From Azotobacter paspali (GTDB taxonomy: Bacteria; Pseudomonadota; Gammaproteobacteria; Pseudomonadales; Pseudomonadaceae): a stretch of 64,000 bases of DNA. Numbering within the stretch: position 1 is the first letter of the stretch; every line of letters begins with the position of its first letter. Below are positions 23,471 through 36,615 of the stretch, one piece after another. A program made the translations under genes and the position numbers. The notes under the pieces were generated by a model. The model worked only from the letters and a program-made list of their open reading frames with translations, had not been told where the DNA came from and made no database searches. The stretch lies in the NCBI RefSeq assembly GCF_042434745.1, contig NZ_JBHLSS010000041.1, one strand, 5' to 3'.

Positions 23471-24760
23471 TCAGCCGCGGAATTCGGCGCGCCCCCGGTA
23501 CGGAGCCTTGGCGCCCAGTTGCTCTTCGATACGCAGGAGCTGGTTGTACTTGGACACGCGGTCGGAACGGCACAGCGAGCCGGTCTTGATCTGGCCGGCA
23601 GCGGTGCCCACGGCCAGGTCGGCGATGGTGCTGTCCTCGGTTTCGCCGGAACGGTGCGAGATCACCGCGGTATAGCCGGCGGCCTTGGCCATTTGGATGG
23701 CCTCCAGGGTCTCGCTCAGGGAACCGATCTGGTTGAACTTGATCAGGATCGAGTTGGCGATGCCCTTCTCGATACCCTCCCTGAGGATCTTGGTGTTGGT
23801 CACGAACAGGTCGTCGCCGACCAGTTGCACCTTGGTGCCGATCTTATCGGTCAGCCCCTTCCAGCCGGCCCAGTCGGACTCGTCCATGCCGTCTTCGATG
23901 GAAATGATCGGGTAGCGCTGGGTCAGGCCGGCCAGGTAGTCGGCAAAACCGGCGGCATCGAAGGCCTTGCCCTCGCCGGCCAGATCGTATTTGCCGTCCT
24001 TGTAGAACTCGCTGGAGGCGCAGTCCAGGGCCAGGGTCACGTCGCTGCCCAGCTTGTAGCCGGCCTTGCCGACCGCCTCGGCGATGGCGGCCAAGGCATC
24101 CTCGTTGGAACTCAGGTTCGGCGCGAAGCCGCCTTCGTCACCCACCGCGGTGTTGAGGCCACGGGCTTTCAGCACGGCCTTGAGGTTGTGGAAGATCTCG
24201 GCGCCCATGCGCAGCGCGTCGGCGAAGCTCTTGGCACCGACCGGCTGTACCATGAACTCCTGGATATCGACGTTGTTGTCGGCATGTTCGCCGCCATTGA
24301 TGATGTTCATCATCGGCACCGGCATGGAGTAGACGCCCGGCGTGCCGTTCAGGTCGGCGATGTGCGCGTAGAGCGGCACGCCCTTGTCCTTGGCGGCCGC
24401 CTTAGCGGCGGCGAGGGATACGGCGAGAATCGCGTTGGCGCCCAGGCTGGCCTTGTTCTCGGTGCCGTCCAGTTCGATCATCGCCCGGTCGAGCGCCTTC
24501 TGGTCGGCCGGGTCCTTGCCCAGCAGCAGGTCGCGAATGGGGCCATTGACGTTGGCCACGGCCTTCAACACACCCTTGCCCAGATAGCGGGCCTTGTCGC
24601 CGTCACGCAGCTCCAGTGCCTCGCGGGAACCGGTGGAGGCGCCGGACGGAGCGCAGGCGCTACCGATGATGCCATTGTCGAGAATCACGTCGGCTTCCAC
24701 GGTGGGGTTGCCACGGGAGTCGAGCACTTCGCGTCCCTTGATATCGACGATCTTTGCCAT
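23471..24760 (-). CDS. eno: Enolase
   Basis: A 429-residue enolase interconverting 2-phosphoglycerate and phosphoenolpyruvate in glycolysis and gluconeogenesis; also a degradosome partner in many bacteria. Visible signatures are EVLDSRGNPTVEADV at the N terminus, GAKSFADALRMGAEIFHNLK, VGDEGGFAPNL, and the Lys-bearing lid LIKFNQIGSLSETLEAI followed by SHRSGETEDSTIADLAVG. All metal-binding acids are in place. It is 40 bases after kdsA in the pyrG-kdsA-eno-ftsB-ispD cluster. Confidence 0.98.
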   Translation of the reverse strand: MAKIVDIKGREVLDSRGNPTVEADVILDNGIIGSACAPSGASTGSREALELRDGDKARYLGKGVLKAVANVNGPIRDLLLGKDPADQKALDRAMIELDGTENKASLGANAILAVSLAAAKAAAKDKGVPLYAHIADLNGTPGVYSMPVPMMNIINGGEHADNNVDIQEFMVQPVGAKSFADALRMGAEIFHNLKAVLKARGLNTAVGDEGGFAPNLSSNEDALAAIAEAVGKAGYKLGSDVTLALDCASSEFYKDGKYDLAGEGKAFDAAGFADYLAGLTQRYPIISIEDGMDESDWAGWKGLTDKIGTKVQLVGDDLFVTNTKILREGIEKGIANSILIKFNQIGSLSETLEAIQMAKAAGYTAVISHRSGETEDSTIADLAVGTAAGQIKTGSLCRSDRVSKYNQLLRIEEQLGAKAPYRGRAEFRG

Positions 24761-24800
24761 TGTTGTTCAACACTCCATAGATAACTGCAAGCGACAGGGT

Positions 24801-25646
24801 TCAAGCTGTTTCGATTGGCGGGAATTTCTTGACCAGCGAGTCCAGTTGCACGAGTTGGGCGAGGAAGGGCTCAAGCTTGTCCAGGCGCAGGGCGCAGGGG
24901 CCGTCGCACTTGGCGTTATCGGGGTCCGGATGGGCCTCGAGGAACAATCCGGCCAGCCCCTGGCTGATACCGGCCTTGGCCAGGTCGGTGACCTGGGCGC
25001 GGCGGCCGCCGGCGGAGTCGGCACGCCCGCCCGGCATCTGCAAGGCATGGGTCACGTCGAAGAACACCGGGTATTCGAACTGCTTCATGATGCCGAAGCC
25101 GAGCATGTCGACCACCAGGTTGTTGTAGCCGAAGGAGGTGCCGCGCTCGCAGAGGATCAACCGGTCATTGCCGGCCTCCTCGCACTTACGCAGGATGTGC
25201 TGCATCTCCTGCGGAGCGAGGAACTGGGCCTTCTTGATGTTGATCACCGCGGAGGTCTTGGCCATGGCGACCACCAGGTCGGTCTGCCGGGACAGGAAAG
25301 CCGGCAGTTGCAGGATGTCGCAGATCTCCGCCACCGGCGCTGCCTGCCAGGGCTCGTGCACGTCGGTGAGCACCGGCACGCCAAAGGCCTTCTTCACCTC
25401 CTCGAAGATCCGCATACCGTCTTCCAGGCCGGGGCCGCGGAAGGAGGCGATAGAGGAACGGTTGGCCTTGTCGAAGCTGGCCTTGAACACGTAGGGAATG
25501 CCAAGTTTCTCGGTGACCCGCACGTACGCCTCGCAGACCTTCAGCGCCAGATCACGGGACTCCAGCACATTCATCCCGCCGAACAGCACCATGGACTTGT
25601 CGTTGGCGATCTCGATAGAACCGACTCGAATGGTCTTCTGGGTCAT
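24801..25646 (-). CDS. kdsA: 3-deoxy-8-phosphooctulonate synthase
   Basis: A 281-residue KDO-8-phosphate synthase condensing arabinose 5-phosphate with PEP for the lipopolysaccharide inner core. Signatures include FGGMNVLESRDLALK, the PEP site with KASFDKANRSS, LTDVHEPWQ, and the CERGTSFGYNNLVVDM stretch with the conserved Asn of the metal-independent class. ATG 25646 lies two bases from the pyrG stop, so the two genes are coupled. Confidence 0.97.
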   Translation of the reverse strand: MTQKTIRVGSIEIANDKSMVLFGGMNVLESRDLALKVCEAYVRVTEKLGIPYVFKASFDKANRSSIASFRGPGLEDGMRIFEEVKKAFGVPVLTDVHEPWQAAPVAEICDILQLPAFLSRQTDLVVAMAKTSAVINIKKAQFLAPQEMQHILRKCEEAGNDRLILCERGTSFGYNNLVVDMLGFGIMKQFEYPVFFDVTHALQMPGGRADSAGGRRAQVTDLAKAGISQGLAGLFLEAHPDPDNAKCDGPCALRLDKLEPFLAQLVQLDSLVKKFPPIETA

Positions 25647-25647
25647 G

Positions 25648-27279
25648 TCAGGCCTTCCGGGCTTTCTGCGCGAGCGCGGCATTGACGAAACCGCTGAACA
25701 GCGGATGGCCGTCGCGCGGGGTGGAGGTGAATTCCGGGTGGAACTGGCAGGCGACGAACCAGGGATGGTCGGCCACCTCGATCACTTCCACCAGGGCACC
25801 GTCGCCGGAACGGCCGGTGACCTTGAGGCCGGCCTCGATCAGGTGCGGCAGCAGGTTGTTATTAACCTCGTAGCGATGGCGGTGGCGCTCGACCACCTCG
25901 TCCTTGCCGTAGCACTGGCGTACCTGCGAGTTCGCCTCCAACTGGCACTCCTGAGCCCCGAGGCGCATGGTACCGCCCAGGTCGGAAGACTCGCTGCGTA
26001 CCTCGGTGGCACCGGTGGCGTCCTGCCACTCGGTGATCAAGCCGATCACCGGATGGCCGCAGGACTTGTCGAACTCGGTGGAGTTGGCGTCCACCCAGCC
26101 CAGCACGTCGCGGGCATACTCGATCACCGCCACCTGCATGCCGAGACAGATGCCCAGGTAGGGAACCTTGTTCTCGCGGGCATACTTGACCGCGGCGATC
26201 TTGCCCTCCACTCCGCGCAGGCCGAAGCCACCCGGCACCAGGATAGCATCGGCGCCCTCCAACAGCTCGGTGCCCTGGTTCTCGATGTCTTCCGAGTCGA
26301 TGTAGCGCAGATTGACGCGGGTACGGTTCTGGATGCCAGCGTGCCCCATGGCCTCGATTAGCGACTTGTAGGCATCCAACAGCTCCATGTACTTGCCGAC
26401 CATGGCGATGGTGACTTCCTTCTCCGGATGCAGCTTGGCGTCGACCACGCGCTCCCATTCGGAGAGGTCGGCGCTCCCGCACGCCAGGCCGAAGCGCTCG
26501 ACGACGATATCGTCGAGACCCTGGGCATGCAGCACCGAAGGAATCTTGTAGATGGTGTCGACGTCCTCCAGGGCGATCACCGCACGCTCCTCCACATTGG
26601 TGAAGAGGGCGATCTTGCGCCGCGAGGAAATGTCGATCGGATGGTCGGAACGGCAGATCAGCACGTCGGGCTGCAGGCCGATCGAGCGCAGCTCCTTCAC
26701 CGAGTGCTGGGTCGGCTTGGTCTTGGTCTCGCCGGCGGTGGCGATGTAGGGCACCAGGGTCAGGTGGATCAGCATCGCGCGCTTGGCGCCGACTTCCAGG
26801 CGCAACTGGCGGATCGCCTCGAGGAACGGTTGGGATTCGATGTCGCCGACGGTACCGCCGATCTCCACCATGGCCACGTCGGCGTTGCCAGCACCCTTGA
26901 TGATGCGCCGCTTGATCTCGTCGGTGATGTGCGGAATGACCTGGATGGTGGCGCCCAGGTAGTCGCCGCGGCGCTCGCGGCGCAGCACGTCCTCGTAGAC
27001 GCGGCCGGTGGTGAAGTTGTTGTTGCGGGTCATGGTGGTGCGCACGAAGCGCTCGTAGTGCCCCAGGTCGAGATCGGTCTCGGCCCCGTCGTGGGTGACG
27101 AACACTTCGCCATGCTGGAAGGGGCTCATGGTGCCCGGATCGACGTTGATGTAGGGATCCAGTTTGAGCAGGGTGACCTTCAGTCCCCGCGCCTCCAGGA
27201 TGGCCGCCAAGGATGCCGATGCAATGCCTTTCCCCAATGAAGAAACAACACCGCCCGTGACGAAGATGTAGCGCGTCAT
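25648..27279 (-). CDS. pyrG: CTP synthase
   Basis: A 543-residue enzyme that aminates UTP to CTP using glutamine and ATP. The N-terminal synthetase domain begins with IFVTGGVVSSLGKGIASASL (P-loop) and contains KLDPYINVDPGTMSP and EIGGTVGDIES. The C-terminal class I glutaminase domain (from about 290) has VPGGFGLRG, the nucleophile Cys in PYLGICLGMQVAVIEY near 380, and the His-Glu pair in QFHPEFTS. It is the first gene of pyrG-kdsA-eno, 162 bases after tilS, where a promoter is likely. Confidence 0.98.
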   Translation of the reverse strand: MTRYIFVTGGVVSSLGKGIASASLAAILEARGLKVTLLKLDPYINVDPGTMSPFQHGEVFVTHDGAETDLDLGHYERFVRTTMTRNNNFTTGRVYEDVLRRERRGDYLGATIQVIPHITDEIKRRIIKGAGNADVAMVEIGGTVGDIESQPFLEAIRQLRLEVGAKRAMLIHLTLVPYIATAGETKTKPTQHSVKELRSIGLQPDVLICRSDHPIDISSRRKIALFTNVEERAVIALEDVDTIYKIPSVLHAQGLDDIVVERFGLACGSADLSEWERVVDAKLHPEKEVTIAMVGKYMELLDAYKSLIEAMGHAGIQNRTRVNLRYIDSEDIENQGTELLEGADAILVPGGFGLRGVEGKIAAVKYARENKVPYLGICLGMQVAVIEYARDVLGWVDANSTEFDKSCGHPVIGLITEWQDATGATEVRSESSDLGGTMRLGAQECQLEANSQVRQCYGKDEVVERHRHRYEVNNNLLPHLIEAGLKVTGRSGDGALVEVIEVADHPWFVACQFHPEFTSTPRDGHPLFSGFVNAALAQKARKA

Positions 27280-27441
27280 GAATAACCCTAGAAGTCTGCG
27301 TTTAAGCGGCCGGCGCCGCCGGGGGAAGCGAAGAGCGATTGCGCACAGTGCGACAACAGCAAAGCATTGCGGGTTCCCTGGCCGGAGCCCGCAGTAACGA
27401 TATAAGACGGGAGAGTAGTCTACCGGAAAGGGGTTTTCAGC

Positions 27442-28749
27442 TCAAACTTCGACGCCGCCCGGCGGTTTCCAAAGCAGCCGCCAGGCCCCGTCGACCGGCC
27501 CGTCGAGACCGGGCAGCGCGGCCACGGCGAGCAGTTCGCCCATCCGATAGAGCAGCGGCAGGCGGCTACGGGCGAAGGCCGGAAGCCCACGCTCGTTGAG
27601 CAGGCGCTTGAGGTCGCGGTGGCCGCGTCCCGGCACCTTCAGCGCTTCGCCGCCCAGCCGGTAGCGAACTTCGAGAGGACCATCCGGCACCTCGCCCTGC
27701 AAGCGCAAAAGGCCATTGCCCGGCAGCGCTAGGGGCTCGGCCGGCCGGCTCCAGGCCAGCGGTCCGCCAGGTGGACGCAGCCAGTCCCCGGCAAGCCACC
27801 AGATCCGTCCCGTCCCGCGGCGCAGTTCTCCGCCCGCCAGCCGCCAGAGCGGCGCCGCATCCGGCGCCGCATCGCGCAGCGCCTCCCAGCCCGCCCAATG
27901 GGCGCTATCCGGCAGAGCCGTGAAAGGAGCCAACCAATGGCGCAGGGCATTGCGCTGACGCGCCGGGGATAACGCGAGCAACGGCGCCAGGGCCAGCGAC
28001 GGCGGCCCGAGCCAGGGGAGACCGCCCTCCCCCCCCGCGGTGGCCAGATCCAGTTGCGCCAGATCGTCCAGCAACTCCCGAGCCTCGGCCATGTGCGCCG
28101 CGCTGCGGGCCATGTTGCGCACGGCCTGCGGCCAGCGTTCGACCAATGACGGCAATACACGATGACGCAGGAAGTTGCGGGAAAAGCGCAAATCCCGGTT
28201 GGACGGGTCCTCGATCCAGTGCAGGGCCCGCGAGACGGCGTAATGCTCCAGCTCGCCGCGGGAAACCTCCAGCAGGGGCCGCACTAGCCAGCCGCGGCCG
28301 AGCGGGCGCAGCCCCGGCATGGCCGCCAGGCCGCGCACGCCGGCGCCGCGCAGCAGGCGGAAGAGCAGCGTTTCGGCTTGGTCGTCGAGGTGCTGGGCGG
28401 TCAGCAACACCTCATCCGCACCGAGCGCCTCGGCGAAGGCCCGATAGCGCGCCTCGCGGGCGGCCCGCTCGAGGCTGGCGCCGGCCACGACGCGGACCCG
28501 GCGTATGACCAGGGGAATCCCCAACTGCGCGCAGACCTGCCGGCAGTGCTCCGGCCAGTCGTCAGCCACGCTCTGCAGGCCGTGATGCACGTGGAGGGCG
28601 GTCAGCGGCGGCAAGGCGTGATGCCGGGCAAGCCCTGCCAGCAAGTGCAGGAGCACGCAAGAATCCAGCCCGCCGGAAAAGGCCAGGCGCCAGGCCGGCG
28701 CCTCTCGCCAGGGTGTCAGGGCGGCGAGCAGGCGGGACTCCAGGGTCAT
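27442..28749 (-). CDS. tilS: tRNA(Ile)-lysidine synthetase
   Basis: A 435-residue TilS that modifies C34 of the minor tRNA-Ile to lysidine, making it read AUA. The PP-loop SGGLDS is at residues 25-30, with LTAQHLDDQAETLLFRLLRG and VRPLLEVSRGELEHY typical of the N-terminal ATP domain. The C-terminal TilS domain includes GHRDLKRLLNERGLPAFAR. Being essential, the intact gene argues it is functional. It follows accA by 131 bases. Confidence 0.95.
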   Translation of the reverse strand: MTLESRLLAALTPWREAPAWRLAFSGGLDSCVLLHLLAGLARHHALPPLTALHVHHGLQSVADDWPEHCRQVCAQLGIPLVIRRVRVVAGASLERAAREARYRAFAEALGADEVLLTAQHLDDQAETLLFRLLRGAGVRGLAAMPGLRPLGRGWLVRPLLEVSRGELEHYAVSRALHWIEDPSNRDLRFSRNFLRHRVLPSLVERWPQAVRNMARSAAHMAEARELLDDLAQLDLATAGGEGGLPWLGPPSLALAPLLALSPARQRNALRHWLAPFTALPDSAHWAGWEALRDAAPDAAPLWRLAGGELRRGTGRIWWLAGDWLRPPGGPLAWSRPAEPLALPGNGLLRLQGEVPDGPLEVRYRLGGEALKVPGRGHRDLKRLLNERGLPAFARSRLPLLYRMGELLAVAALPGLDGPVDGAWRLLWKPPGGVEV

Positions 28750-28880
28750 GCCGGGAAAACCGAGAAAGCCTCAGCGCGGCGCAATGGAAACCGCCACACG
28801 GCGGGCCATGCACCCGCAAGACGCCGGACGTATCGGGTATTTTCGCCCGCTCCCAACGGAGTAGCGCCGCTCGATCCGCA

Positions 28881-29831
28881 TCAAGCCCTGCCGTAACTCA
28901 TCAGACGCTCGTAGCGCTGCTCCAGCAGGCTGTCGGCATCCAAGCCACGCAGACTTTCCAACTGGACCAGCAGCGTCTGACGGACGCTCTCGGCTGTGGC
29001 GGCCGGATTGCGGTGGGCGCCACCCAGGGGTTCGCCGATCACTTCGTCGACGATGCCGAGCTCCCTCAAACGCACGGCGGTGATGCCCATCGCCTCGGCG
29101 GCGTCGGCGGCCTTCTCGGCGGTGCGCCAGAGGATCGAGGCGCAGCCTTCCGGCGAAATCACTGCATAGGTGGAGTACTGCAGCATGTTCAGGCGGTCGC
29201 AGACACCGATCGCCAGCGCGCCGCCGGAACCGCCCTCGCCGATCACCGTGGAGATAATCGGCGTCTTCAGGCGCGCCATCACCCGCAGGTTCCAGGCAAT
29301 GGCCTCGCTCTGGTTGCGCTCTTCGGCGTCGATGCCGGGATAGGCACCGGGCGTATCGATGAAGGTCAGGATCGGCAGCTTGAAGCGCTCGGCCATCTCC
29401 ATCAGACGGCAGGCCTTGCGGTAGCCTTCGGGGCGCGGCATGCCGAAATTGCGGCGGACCTTCTCGCGCACGTCGCGGCCCTTCTGATGGCCGATGACCA
29501 TGACCGGCTGGTCGTCCAGGCGCGCCACGCCGCCGACGATGGCGGCATCGTCGGTGAAATGGCGGTCACCGTGCAGCTCCTCGAACTCGGTGAAGATGTA
29601 TTCGAGGTAGTCGAGGGTGTAGGGTCGCCGCGGATGCCGCGCCAGTTGAGCGATCTGCCAACTGGTCAGGTTGCCGAAGATGCTCGCGGTGAGCGCATGG
29701 CTCTTGTCCTGAAGGCGGGAAATCTCGTCGCTGATGTTCAGCGCATTGTCATCGCCGACCAGACGCAGCTCTTCGATCTTGGCTTGCAGGTCGGCAATCG
29801 GCTGTTCGAAATCCAGAAAATTTGGGTTCAT
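28881..29831 (-). CDS. accA: Acetyl-CoA carboxylase carboxyltransferase subunit alpha
   Basis: A 316-residue AccA, which with AccD transfers the carboxyl group from biotin to acetyl-CoA to form malonyl-CoA. An N-terminal helical region (FLDFEQPIADLQAKIEELR) precedes the crotonase-like core with HQKGRDVREKVRRNFGMPRP, TFIDTPGAYPGIDAEERNQ and the oxyanion GEGGSGGALAIGV. ATG 29831 is the start matching family length. It follows dnaE by 142 bases, as in other gamma-proteobacteria. Confidence 0.97.
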   Translation of the reverse strand: MNPNFLDFEQPIADLQAKIEELRLVGDDNALNISDEISRLQDKSHALTASIFGNLTSWQIAQLARHPRRPYTLDYLEYIFTEFEELHGDRHFTDDAAIVGGVARLDDQPVMVIGHQKGRDVREKVRRNFGMPRPEGYRKACRLMEMAERFKLPILTFIDTPGAYPGIDAEERNQSEAIAWNLRVMARLKTPIISTVIGEGGSGGALAIGVCDRLNMLQYSTYAVISPEGCASILWRTAEKAADAAEAMGITAVRLRELGIVDEVIGEPLGGAHRNPAATAESVRQTLLVQLESLRGLDADSLLEQRYERLMSYGRA

Positions 29832-29973
29832 AGGTTTCCGTCTTGAGTCGACGGCCTGGCGGCCGTTTGCTGTTCCATTTGGCGCCTCAACCTTACGGGA
29901 TCGGGCACCTGGCGTCGAGGATCGGAGCAGTCCAGAACGATCCCCGCGCACGATGATTCCGCCGGCATTCGTC

Positions 29974-33504
<3,531 letters not shown>

Positions 33505-33585
33505 GAACAGACCTTGGCTCACGGAAAAACGACAGGGACGAGATTGTAACCGCCCCAACGGCGACTGTTCGCGATGGGCGCTCGC

Positions 33586-34221
33586 TCAGGAGGTCGAGGC
33601 ACTGGCCGGGGCACGGCGGCTGGAAACGACATCGAGCAGCTCACGCACCGGCGCGAAGGAGCGCCGATGGATCGGGGTCGGCCCCAGACGGGCTAGGGCC
33701 TCCAGGTGCACAGCCGTGGGATAGCCCTTGTGCCGGGCCAGCCCGTAACCGGGATAGAGGGCGTCGAGCACGAGCATTTCCCGGTCCCTGGCGACCTTGG
33801 CGAGGATGGAGGCCGCGGCGATGGCCGGCACCTGGGCGTCGCCCTTGATCACCGGCGCGCAGGGCACCGCCAGTTCAGGGCAGCGGTTGCCGTCGATCAG
33901 CGCCAGGCGGGGCGTCACGGCGAGCCCTTCCACGGCACGCCGCATGGCCAACATCGTCGCGTGAAGGATGTTCAGCCGGTCGATCTCCTCCACCTCGGCG
34001 CGCGCGATGCACCAGGCCAGAGCCTTCTCGCGGATCTCCTCGGAGAGCACCTCGCGACGGGCTTCGGAAAGCTTTTTCGAGTCGTTCAGTCCCAGGATCG
34101 GCCGCGCCGGATCGAGGATCACCGCGGCGGTGACGACCGCCCCACAGAGCGGACCGCGGCCGACCTCGTCGACACCGGCGACCAGCGCCTCGACCCGGCC
34201 GAAATCCAGACCCAACTGCAT
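33586..34221 (-). CDS. rnhB: Ribonuclease HII
   Basis: A 211-residue RNase HII that removes single ribonucleotides and RNA-DNA hybrids. The active-site pair D18-E19 is in VAGVDEVGRGPLCGAVV. Later Asp residues appear in LIDGNRCPEL and in KVARDREMLVLD. The start overlaps the lpxB stop by one base (TGATG-type coupling). The lpxB-rnhB-dnaE order is normal. Confidence 0.96.
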   Translation of the reverse strand: MQLGLDFGRVEALVAGVDEVGRGPLCGAVVTAAVILDPARPILGLNDSKKLSEARREVLSEEIREKALAWCIARAEVEEIDRLNILHATMLAMRRAVEGLAVTPRLALIDGNRCPELAVPCAPVIKGDAQVPAIAAASILAKVARDREMLVLDALYPGYGLARHKGYPTAVHLEALARLGPTPIHRRSFAPVRELLDVVSSRRAPASASTS

Positions 34222-35363
34222 CAGGCGCGCTCCGCCAGTTCGAGCACCGACTCGGCCGCCCGACGCGAAGCGTCCCGACGCAGCGAGCGATGGATGGCGT
34301 CGAAGCATTCGGTCTGCTCCCCCCCGATCTCCAGCAGTGCTATCAAGGCCTCGGCCAGCGCCTCGGGCGTCGCGCGGTCCTGCAGCAGTTCGGGCACCAG
34401 CGCCCGGCCGGCGAGCAGATTGGGCAGGGAGAAGAACGGCGTCTTTACCAGGTGCCGCGCGACTTTGTAGGTCAACGGCGCCAGGCGATAGGCCACGACC
34501 ATCGGACGCTTGTACAGCAGGGCCTCCAGGGTTGCGGTACCAGAGGCGATGAGCACCGCGTCGCAAGCAGCCAGCGCCTCATGGGAACGACCGTCGAGCA
34601 GCATCACCGGCAGGTCGCGGCGGGTATGGCTGAGCATCTCTTCGAGCTGCCGGCGCCGCTCGGGGCTCGCGCAGGGCACGACGAAACGCAGCGGTCCGGC
34701 GTGCAGCGCCAGCAGGCGCTCGGCGGCCTCGATGAACAATGGGCCGAGACGAGCCAGTTCTCCGCCGCGGCTACCCGGAAGCAGGGCGATGATGGTTTCC
34801 CCGTCCGTCAGATCCAGGGCGGCCCGGGCGGCGTCGCGATCGGTCTGCAAGGGAATCTGGTCGGCCAGCGGATGGCCGACGAAGCGGACCGGCACGTTCC
34901 AGGCCTCGTAGAATTCCGCCTCGAAGGGGAACAGGGTGAGCATCAGGTCGCAAGCTTGGCGGATCTTCAGCACGCGCTTCTGCCGCCAGGCCCACACCGA
35001 CGGGCTGACGTAATGCACGGTACGGATGCCGGCACGATGCAGGCGGAGTTCGATCCCCAGGTTAAAATCCGGGGCATCGATGCCGATGTACAGGTCAGGA
35101 CGGGCTTCAAGCAGGTCGCGAATCAGCCGCCGGCGACGCAGCAGCAGTTCAGGAAGACGGCCGAGTACCTCGAATAGGCCCATGACCGCCAGTCGCTCCA
35201 TGGGGAAATAAGACTGCAGCCCCTCGGCCTGCATGCGTGGGCCGCCGACGCCGATGAACTCGATATCCGGACGAACCGCCTTCAAGGCCTGCATCAGGCT
35301 GGCGCCGAGGATATCGCCCGAAGCCTCGCCGGCCACCAGGGCTACGCGCAGCACCCCGGCCAT
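34221..35363 (-). CDS. lpxB: Lipid-A-disaccharide synthase
   Basis: A 380-residue GT-19 glycosyltransferase joining lipid X to UDP-2,3-diacylglucosamine, giving the lipid A disaccharide. The N-terminal VALVAGEASGDILGASLMQA, then FIGVGGPRMQAEGL, YVSPSVWAWRQKR, and the C-terminal nucleotide site with GSRGGELA and ASGTATLEALL are all present. ATG 35363 is one base from the lpxA stop. Peripheral inner-membrane enzyme on the cytosolic side. Confidence 0.96.
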   Translation of the reverse strand: MAGVLRVALVAGEASGDILGASLMQALKAVRPDIEFIGVGGPRMQAEGLQSYFPMERLAVMGLFEVLGRLPELLLRRRRLIRDLLEARPDLYIGIDAPDFNLGIELRLHRAGIRTVHYVSPSVWAWRQKRVLKIRQACDLMLTLFPFEAEFYEAWNVPVRFVGHPLADQIPLQTDRDAARAALDLTDGETIIALLPGSRGGELARLGPLFIEAAERLLALHAGPLRFVVPCASPERRRQLEEMLSHTRRDLPVMLLDGRSHEALAACDAVLIASGTATLEALLYKRPMVVAYRLAPLTYKVARHLVKTPFFSLPNLLAGRALVPELLQDRATPEALAEALIALLEIGGEQTECFDAIHRSLRRDASRRAAESVLELAERA

Positions 35364-35364
35364 C

Positions 35365-36141
35365 TCAGCGGGTAATCCCACGGGTGGAGGCGCGCACGGA
35401 ATCGCGGAAGATCGCAACCTCGGGGAACTGTTTGGCCGACTCCTCCAGTTCCGCTAGCGCCTGCTCCACGGTCAGCCCCTGGCGATAGACGACCTTGTAG
35501 GCCCGGCGCAGCGCATTCATGGCCTCGGGGCTGAAACCGCGCCGGCGCATGCCCTCGAAGTTCATGCTGCGGGCCTGGGCCGGGCTGCCGAGGACAGTGA
35601 CGAAGGCCGGCACATCCTTGGATACGCCGCTGCCCATGCCGACGAAGCTGTGCGCGCCGATCTGGCAATGCTGGTGGATCAGGGTATAGCCGGAGAGGAT
35701 CGCCCAGTCGCCCACATGCACATGACCGGCCAGGGAAGCGTTGTTGATGAGGATGCAGTGACTGCCCACCACGCTATCGTGACCGATGTGCACATAGGCC
35801 ATGATCAGGTTGTGGTCAGCGATAGTGGTTTCCGAACGGTCCTGGACAGTGCCGCGATGGATGGTGACCCCTTCGCGGATCACGTTGTGGTTGCCGATCA
35901 CCAGCCGGGTCGGCTCACCCTTGTATTTCAGGTCTGGGGTATCCTCGCCAATGGTGGAGAACTGGAAAATCTTGTTGTGCCGGCCGATCCAGGTCGGCCC
36001 CTTGACGATCACATGGGGACCGATCTCTGTGCCTTCGCCGATGTGCACGTTCGGCCCGATTAGAGTCCAGGGACCGATACGTACGTCGGACGCCAGGGTG
36101 GCGGTCGGGTCGATGATGGCGCGAGGATCGATCAAACTCAT
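35365..36141 (-). CDS. lpxA: UDP-N-acetylglucosamine acyltransferase
   Basis: A 258-residue left-handed beta-helix trimer that puts the 3-hydroxyacyl chain on UDP-GlcNAc, the first step of lipid A synthesis. Hexapeptide repeats run through residues 10-185 (VRIGPWTLIGPNVHIGEG). The catalytic His is H121 in AYVHIGHDSVVG. The C-terminal helical domain, SMNFEGMRRRGFSPEAM, is complete. It overlaps fabZ by four bases. Confidence 0.97.
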   Translation of the reverse strand: MSLIDPRAIIDPTATLASDVRIGPWTLIGPNVHIGEGTEIGPHVIVKGPTWIGRHNKIFQFSTIGEDTPDLKYKGEPTRLVIGNHNVIREGVTIHRGTVQDRSETTIADHNLIMAYVHIGHDSVVGSHCILINNASLAGHVHVGDWAILSGYTLIHQHCQIGAHSFVGMGSGVSKDVPAFVTVLGSPAQARSMNFEGMRRRGFSPEAMNALRRAYKVVYRQGLTVEQALAELEESAKQFPEVAIFRDSVRASTRGITR

Positions 36142-36578
36142 AGCTTTCGTTCCGCACAAATGATTTCGCCCGAGCAAACCTGCTTGTCGTCCACCAAGGC
36201 CTGGCATTCGAACTTCCAGATACTGCGCTTGGCGCTGAGGAACCTCGCCTCGAGGATCAACTGGTCGCCCGGTATCACCGGTTGACGAAAGCGCATCTTG
36301 TCCGAGCCTACGAAGTAATAGATTGTGCCGTCGGCAGGCTTCACGTCCAGCATCTTGAAGCCCAGGATGCCGGCGGCCTGGGCCATCGCCTCGATGATCA
36401 GCACACCCGGCATGATCGGATGCTGAGGAAAGTGGCCGTTGAAGAACGGCTCGTTGATGCTGACATTCTTGTAGGCGCGAATGCGCTGGCCCTCGACATC
36501 AAGGTCCACCACGCGATCGACCAGAAGGAAAGGATAGCGGTGCGGCAGGTATTCGCGAATCTCGTTAATGTCCATCAT
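36138..36578 (-). CDS. fabZ: 3-hydroxyacyl-[ACP] dehydratase FabZ
   Basis: A 146-residue hot-dog-fold enzyme dehydrating 3-hydroxyacyl-ACP in fatty acid elongation. The active-site His is in NGHFPQHPIMPGVLIIEAMA, with the catalytic Glu at the end of that helix. ATG 36578 (MMDINEIREYLPHRYPF) gives the usual length. It sits between lpxD and lpxA, so it competes with LpxA for the same 3-hydroxyacyl-ACP, a well-known link between phospholipid and lipid A synthesis. Confidence 0.97.
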   Translation of the reverse strand: MMDINEIREYLPHRYPFLLVDRVVDLDVEGQRIRAYKNVSINEPFFNGHFPQHPIMPGVLIIEAMAQAAGILGFKMLDVKPADGTIYYFVGSDKMRFRQPVIPGDQLILEARFLSAKRSIWKFECQALVDDKQVCSGEIICAERKL

Positions 36579-36615
36579 TTCCAGGAAAGCCTGTAGGTAA
36601 AGTTGGGGACGCCCA